64,000 bases of DNA from Sphingomonas adhaesiva. GTDB taxonomy: Bacteria > Pseudomonadota > Alphaproteobacteria > Sphingomonadales > Sphingomonadaceae. Of the stretch, positions 60,431 through 64,000 are shown piece after piece. Numbering within the stretch: the first letter of the stretch is position 1; each line of letters begins with the position of its first letter. A program made the translations under genes and the position numbers. The stretch is from positions 1,140,501 to 1,204,500 of the forward strand of contig NZ_JAQIJT010000001.1 of NCBI RefSeq assembly GCF_036946125.1, read 5' to 3'. Below the pieces are notes generated by a model. That model was not told where the DNA came from. It saw only the letters and a list, made by a program, of their open reading frames with translations, and made no database searches.

Positions 60431-60679
60431 ATGGGCAGCTTCAGCCTTCCGCATATCCTCATCCTCGCGGTGGTCGCGATCCTGCTGCTGGGTGGCGGGC
60501 GCTTCTCCAATCTGATGGGCGACGTCGCCAAGGGCGTGAAGAACTTCAAGAAGGGCATGGCGGAGGACGAGGACGACGTGCCGGCGCGCCCGCGCCCGCG
60601 GATCGAGGCGCAGTCCTCGGCCGAGCCGGCCTACGACCGCGACCGTGACGCCGATCGCGTGCGCGAGGATCGTCGCTGA
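60431..60679 (+). CDS. tatA: Sec-independent translocase protein TatA
   Basis: An 82-residue pore-forming subunit of the twin-arginine translocase. It has a short N-terminus, one membrane helix (ILILAVVAILLLGGGRF), then the hinge and amphipathic helix (VAKGVKNFKKGMAED) and a charged tail. ATG at 60431 follows AGGAG; ATG at 60404 would add 9 residues. First gene of tatABC; the 157 bases upstream hold no gene. Confidence 0.95.
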   Translation: MGSFSLPHILILAVVAILLLGGGRFSNLMGDVAKGVKNFKKGMAEDEDDVPARPRPRIEAQSSAEPAYDRDRDADRVREDRR

Positions 60680-60708
60680 CCCCTTCCGTCCGTCACGGCG
60701 CGCGCTGA

Positions 60709-61161
60709 ATGTTCGATATCGCTCCGTCCGAGCTGCTGCTGGTCGCGTTCGTCGCGCTGGTGGTGATCGGTCCCAAGGACCTGCCCAAGGCGATGCGCGT
60801 CGTCGGCTATTGGGTCGGCCGCGCCCGCGCGGTCGGGCGGCAGTTCCGCGCCGGCTTCGACGAGATGGTGCGCGAGGCCGAGCTGGAGGAAATGGAGAAG
60901 AAGTGGAAGGCGGAAAACGAGCGGATCATGCGCGAGCATCCGTTCATACCGTCGCCGCCGCCCGAACCGGCCGCGCTGCCCGCGCCCGACGCGCCGCGTG
61001 ACGGTGCCGGCATGTCCGCCGATCAGCCCGACGGGCACGAGGTGTCGCGCCCGGTGATGGTCGAGAAGCCCGTCGTCGCGCCGGCCGAGCATCCGACCGC
61101 ACCCGTCGCGCCCGCCGAACATCCCACCGCGCCCGTCGCGACGGACAAGGCCCCGTCGTGA
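60709..61161 (+). CDS. tatB: Sec-independent translocase protein TatB
   Basis: A 150-residue receptor subunit that contacts TatC and signal peptides. It starts with the TatB pattern MFDIAPSELLLVAFVALVVI, followed by GPKDLPKAMRVVGYWVG and an amphipathic helix. The C-terminal half contains a duplicated PAEHPTAPVA unit. tatC starts 10 bases downstream. Confidence 0.95.
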   Translation: MFDIAPSELLLVAFVALVVIGPKDLPKAMRVVGYWVGRARAVGRQFRAGFDEMVREAELEEMEKKWKAENERIMREHPFIPSPPPEPAALPAPDAPRDGAGMSADQPDGHEVSRPVMVEKPVVAPAEHPTAPVAPAEHPTAPVATDKAPS

Positions 61162-61171
61162 AGGTAGCGGC

Positions 61172-61945
61172 ATGACCGACATGGCCGACGAACTCGACGA
61201 CAGCCGCGCGCCGCTGCTCGACCATCTGCTGGAGCTGCGCCGCCGGCTGCTGTTCTGCATCGTCGCGGTCGGGCTCGCCTTTGCGGTCTGCTATTATTTC
61301 GCGGAGGACATCTTCGCCTTCCTGGTCCAGCCGTTGCTGCATGCCGGGCAGAAGACCGTCATCTATACCCAGCTGTTCGAGGCGTTCTTCGTCCAGATCA
61401 AGGTCGCGTTCTTCTCCGCGATGATGCTGGCGTTTCCGGTGATCGCCAACCAGCTGTGGCAGTTCGTGGCCCCGGGGCTGTACCGCAAGGAAAAGCGCGC
61501 GCTGCTGCCGTTCCTGCTGGCGACCCCGGTGCTGTTCCTGACCGGCGCGGCGATGGCCTATTACATCGCCATCCCGATGGCGCTGCACTTCCTGCTCGGC
61601 TATTCCGGGATGATCGGCGGGGTGCAGCAGCAGGCGCTGCCGGCGATCGGCAACTACCTAAGCTTCGTGATGCAGTTCCTGTTCGGCTTCGGCGCGGCGT
61701 TCCTGCTGCCGGTGCTGCTGATGCTGCTGGAGCGCGCCGGGATCGTGACCCGCCGGCAGCTGATCGGGGCGCGGCGCTATGCCATCGTCGGTGCGTTCGC
61801 GATCGCGGCGGTGCTGACGCCGCCGGACGTGGGGTCGCAGCTGCTGCTCGCGATCCCGCTCACCATCCTCTACGAGCTGGCGATCATCGGCATCTGGTTT
61901 ACCGAACGCCGCCGCGCGAAGGAAGCGACGACCACGCCGGAGTAG
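61172..61945 (+). CDS. tatC: Sec-independent translocase protein TatC
   Basis: A 257-residue membrane protein with six helices, the primary receptor for twin-arginine signal peptides. Signatures: PLLDHLLELRRRLLFC at the N-terminus, FFVQIKVAFFSAMMLAFPVI, the QLWQFVAPGLYRKEKR loop, and a conserved region ending near LTPPDVGSQLLLAIPL. Last gene of tatABC. Confidence 0.97.
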   Translation: MTDMADELDDSRAPLLDHLLELRRRLLFCIVAVGLAFAVCYYFAEDIFAFLVQPLLHAGQKTVIYTQLFEAFFVQIKVAFFSAMMLAFPVIANQLWQFVAPGLYRKEKRALLPFLLATPVLFLTGAAMAYYIAIPMALHFLLGYSGMIGGVQQQALPAIGNYLSFVMQFLFGFGAAFLLPVLLMLLERAGIVTRRQLIGARRYAIVGAFAIAAVLTPPDVGSQLLLAIPLTILYELAIIGIWFTERRRAKEATTTPE

Positions 61946-62050
61946 CGGGGCGGGCCAGGTCGCCCAGCCGGCATGTCGAAGCCGTCCGGGGCACCCCGGT
62001 CCGACCCCCGATCGCTTCGCTACGCCCGCCACCGACGGATCACGGGCGCG

Positions 62051-62078
62051 AAAAAAGGCGGTCCTTGCGGACCGCCTT
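62051..62078 (-). terminator. Rho-independent terminator after the entericidin gene
   Basis: AAGGCGGTCC (62055-62064) and GGACCGCCTT (62069-62078) form a perfect 10-bp stem with a TTGC loop, followed on the minus strand by six U (62056-62051). It ends the gene at 62106 and lies downstream of tatC. Confidence 0.85.
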
Positions 62079-62105
62079 CCTCGCATCCCGGTGAGGGCGG
62101 GACGC

Positions 62106-62243
62106 TTACTTCTTCACGTCTTCCGCGGTGTTGGTGACCGCGCGACCGGCGGAGGACACGTCCTTGCCCGCGCCCGCCACGGTGTTGCACGCCGAAACCA
62201 GCACCGCGCTCGCCAGGATGGCCATCGTCACAACCTTACGCAT
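62106..62243 (-). CDS. Entericidin A/B-family lipoprotein
   Basis: A 45-residue envelope lipoprotein. Signal RKVVTMAILASAVLVSAC with a lipobox ending in Cys; the mature peptide NTVAGAGKDVSSAGRAVTNT is the entericidin pattern. Entericidins are linked to stationary-phase and stress survival. ATG at 62243 follows GGGAG by 8 bases. A near-consensus EcfG promoter lies 32-56 bases upstream, and a terminator follows. Confidence 0.9.
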   Translation of the reverse strand: MRKVVTMAILASAVLVSACNTVAGAGKDVSSAGRAVTNTAEDVKK

Positions 62244-62274
62244 CGTGTCTACTCCCAAGAAAGGACGAACGCAC

Positions 62275-62299
62275 AATGCCGATGACGGGCAATCGTTCC
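62275..62299 (-). promoter_or_regulatory. Near-consensus EcfG-type promoter of the entericidin gene
   Basis: On the minus strand GGAAC (62299-62295) is followed by 16 bases and CATT (62278-62275), one base off the EcfG consensus GGAAC-N16/17-CGTT. The predicted start would be about 25 bases before the entericidin ATG. Confidence 0.4.
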
Positions 62300-62352
62300 A
62301 TTGATGGAATGGATCGGAGGGGAGGTGCGCCGCAGTGCCGCTGGACGTCGCG

Positions 62353-62453
62353 CAAAAGTATAGGCCCGGAAGCGTCACCGGGGGGGGGAGGGTGACGCTT
62401 CCGGGCCTGTGTTGTTGGATAGCGAGAGCGGGGGGGCATAAGGTCGCTATCCG
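62353..62453 (-). ncRNA. Candidate EcfG-driven small RNA with two C-rich-loop hairpins
   Basis: Directly downstream of an exact EcfG-type promoter the minus strand encodes two hairpins. Hairpin 1: GGATAGCGA (62452-62444) with TCGCTATCC (62425-62417), whose loop contains seven C. Hairpin 2: a perfect 18-bp stem, AGGCCCGGAAGCGTCACC (62408-62391) with 62379-62362, whose loop is CTCCCCCCCCC. It is followed by ATAC and UUUU (62357-62354), a terminator-like end. The predicted RNA is about 100 nt, has no open frame, and starts at the base of hairpin 1. C-rich loops suggest pairing with ribosome-binding sites. The layout recalls GsrN of Caulobacter, a sigmaT-dependent RNA with a C-rich loop. Confidence 0.65.
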
Positions 62454-62461
62454 AAGGTCAT

Positions 62462-62486
62462 AACGAGGCGGTCGGTTGGGGGTTCC
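62462..62486 (-). promoter_or_regulatory. EcfG-type (general stress response) promoter
   Basis: On the minus strand GGAAC (62486-62482), 16 bases, CGTT (62465-62462): an exact match to the alphaproteobacterial EcfG consensus. It lies between the HisKA_2 gene and the hairpin region, and points into the hairpins with a predicted start near 62453. Confidence 0.7.
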
Positions 62487-62521
62487 GGCGGTTCCCGATT
62501 ATTTTTGCCGGACGCGCGTTT

Positions 62522-64000
62522 TTATTCGACGCCCGTCACCGCGATCGCGATCTCGTAGGCGCCGGTCAGCGGATCGTGCTGGAGCGTCGAGCGCAGCTGG
62601 CGGCTCAGCCCCTCGATCACACGGCCGTAGCGATGCTGCAGGCGGTCGCGCAGCGGATCGTCGTCGACCAGCGCACGCGACGACAGGCGCAGGACCGCGC
62701 GCATCTCTTCATTGGCCGGCTTGAGCGATAGCCGCAGCTGGACCTCGGGCGTGCCGACCATCGCGAGTTCGATCAGTTCGGTCACCAAGAAGGCGACCGC
62801 CACCGCGACGTCCTGCGTTACATAGAAGGGATCGACGTCGAGCACGATCGCGACGCGCGTCCCCTCCGGCGCGGTGGCGCGGATGCTGGAGGCGAGCTCG
62901 CCCAGCACGGCGCGCAGGCCCACGCCGCGATTCTCCTCCATCTCCGCATAATGGTAGCGGTGGACGACCGCGAGCGCGTCGACCCGGCGCTGGATCGAGG
63001 CATAGGCCTGCGTCGCCTCCGCACTGCGCGCGCCGCGGGCGTGGAAGTTGATGAGGCTGGCGATGACCTGGAGGTTGTTCTTGACGCGGTGGTGCACCTC
63101 GCGCGTCAGCTTGGTCTGGCGCACCAGCCCCTCGGCCAGCCCGGCCTCGTGGATGGCGACGGTGCGGCTGAGCGCGCGGAACGTGTCGCCCAGCTCGCGG
63201 ATCTCCTGTGCGGGCAGCGCGCGCAGCATCGCCGGGTCGGGCTGGTCGCCCGGCGAATAGGCCGCGATGCTGCCGCGCAGCGCGCGCAGCGGGGCGATCA
63301 GCAGCCGATCGACCACGAACCAGCTGATCGCGGCGGCCGCCGCCCACATCAGCAGCGGCAGGACGAGCGCGATGAGCAGCGGGGAGCCGATCGGTGCGCT
63401 GCGCACCTGCATCTCCAGCATCAGCCCGTTGATGCCCAGCGCGTTGCGGACGCTCTCGCGCCGCTCCAGCGCACTCTCGCGCTCCAGCGGGTCGAGCGTC
63501 AGCCGGTCGTCGCCCAGCGTGAGCGCGGCACCGTAATCGGGCGCGAACCCGCTCGGGCGGCTGATCTGCGCGAGGAACGGCGCCGGGAACCACGCGGCGG
63601 CGGTGACGCGGTTGCTGCGACCCGCGATCCGAAGCATCAGCCCGCGATTGTCGACGATCTTGGCGCTGAGCGCGGTCGGGTCCGACTGGCGGGCGAAGGC
63701 GGCGGCACCGGGGAAGGGCTCGCCGCAGATGGGACGCCCGCGCCGGTCGAGGATGACGAAGCCGGTGCCCGCGGCGGATTGCTGCGCGAACACGCCCTGC
63801 GCGCGGGCGCAGCTGGGCGCGTCGCCCTTGTCGGCCTGCAGCGCGTCGACCGCTACGCGCAGCGCGGTCATGTCGCCGACCAGCTCGATCGCGATGGCGC
63901 GGGTGGACTCCGCCGCCGCGACGCGAAGGTGCGAGCGCAGTTCGGTATCCGCGATCTGCGTCACGCGCAGCGTGGCGAAGATCGCGATCAGCGCCAGCGG
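62522..64000 (-). CDS. HisKA_2 sensor protein, PhyP-like, with degenerate ATPase domain (partial)
   Basis: The N-terminus lies beyond the window; the first visible residues (PLALIAIFATLR) are part of a membrane helix, so the GTG at 63964 is not the start. Then come a periplasmic sensor region of about 190 residues, a second helix (LLIALVLPLLMWAAAAAISW), a HAMP-like linker, and a HisKA_2 domain with the H-box EVHHRVKNNLQVIASL. The following ATPase region lacks the usual asparagine box (LVTELIELAMVG) and shows no DxGxG motif. This matches my recollection of PhyP of Sphingomonas, a PhyR phosphatase in the general stress response. The EcfG promoter and entericidin gene downstream support this. 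Confidence 0.85.
   Translation of the reverse strand, partial: PLALIAIFATLRVTQIADTELRSHLRVAAAESTRAIAIELVGDMTALRVAVDALQADKGDAPSCARAQGVFAQQSAAGTGFVILDRRGRPICGEPFPGAAAFARQSDPTALSAKIVDNRGLMLRIAGRSNRVTAAAWFPAPFLAQISRPSGFAPDYGAALTLGDDRLTLDPLERESALERRESVRNALGINGLMLEMQVRSAPIGSPLLIALVLPLLMWAAAAAISWFVVDRLLIAPLRALRGSIAAYSPGDQPDPAMLRALPAQEIRELGDTFRALSRTVAIHEAGLAEGLVRQTKLTREVHHRVKNNLQVIASLINFHARGARSAEATQAYASIQRRVDALAVVHRYHYAEMEENRGVGLRAVLGELASSIRATAPEGTRVAIVLDVDPFYVTQDVAVAVAFLVTELIELAMVGTPEVQLRLSLKPANEEMRAVLRLSSRALVDDDPLRDRLQHRYGRVIEGLSRQLRSTLQHDPLTGAYEIAIAVTGVE

Noticed and set aside
62362..62452. The two hairpins as a plus-strand terminator or mobile-element end
   Set aside because: On the plus strand no U tract follows and no gene ends just before them; the minus-strand promoter and UUUU tract fit a small RNA better.

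Overview
The window is high-GC DNA with tightly packed genes, GTG and TTG starts, many 4-base ATGA/GTGA overlaps and alphaproteobacterial gene content. These include a complete dcw cluster with an alphaproteobacterial order, scpAB-tatABC, an alphaproteobacterial RpoH promoter, EcfG-type promoter motifs and a HisKA_2 stress-signalling protein. Together they point to a sphingomonad chromosome (Sphingomonas or a close relative). I saw no tRNA, rRNA, CRISPR array, prophage or transposase gene.

Layout. 1-2100 holds two tandem soluble methyl-accepting-type transducers (minus strand). 2304-4908 is sdhCDA (plus), without sdhB. 4987-5558 is a MazEF-like toxin-antitoxin pair with a probable leaderless promoter and operator. 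5596-14709 (minus) runs dnaK, dnaJ, era, a tripartite efflux set (DHA2 transporter, HlyD/EmrA adaptor, NodT-type outer-membrane factor) and a DsbA-family isomerase. 14885-15166 is a complex I NDUFS4-like accessory protein. 15318-19617 is a FecI-FecR-TonB receptor signalling set in which both FecR and the receptor carry a single-base frameshift. 19622-22435 has two paralogous twin-winged-helix proteins and a polyprenyl-phosphate sugar transferase. 22665-27255 is an iron-uptake locus (DUF3325, PepSY, DUF3649 divergent from a siderophore receptor). 27362-30190 has rarD, a lipoprotein, a cysteine synthase and a small membrane protein.

30983-50279 is the division and cell-wall cluster: mraZ-rsmH-ftsL-ftsI-murE-murF-mraY-murD-ftsW-murG-murC-murB-ddl-ftsQ-ftsA-ftsZ. 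Most junctions overlap or nearly touch. The wide ones (murE/murF, murC/murB, murB/ddl) are filled with palindromic repeats, and a fourth palindromic repeat sits in frame inside murD. Five in-phase 10-base repeats upstream of mraZ look like an MraZ operator. 50469-61945 continues on the plus strand with a TPR/SPOR protein, dgt, argS, a second SPOR protein, nagZ, scpA-scpB and tatABC, interrupted by a secreted 95-residue protein and a MipA/OmpV porin-like protein on the minus strand.

The right edge (62106-64000, minus) looks like part of the general stress response locus: a membrane HisKA_2 protein with a degenerate ATPase region (PhyP-like), an exact EcfG-type promoter, an unannotated small RNA candidate of about 100 nt with two C-rich-loop hairpins, and an entericidin lipoprotein. 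The EcfG-driven RNA is the most interesting new item in the window.
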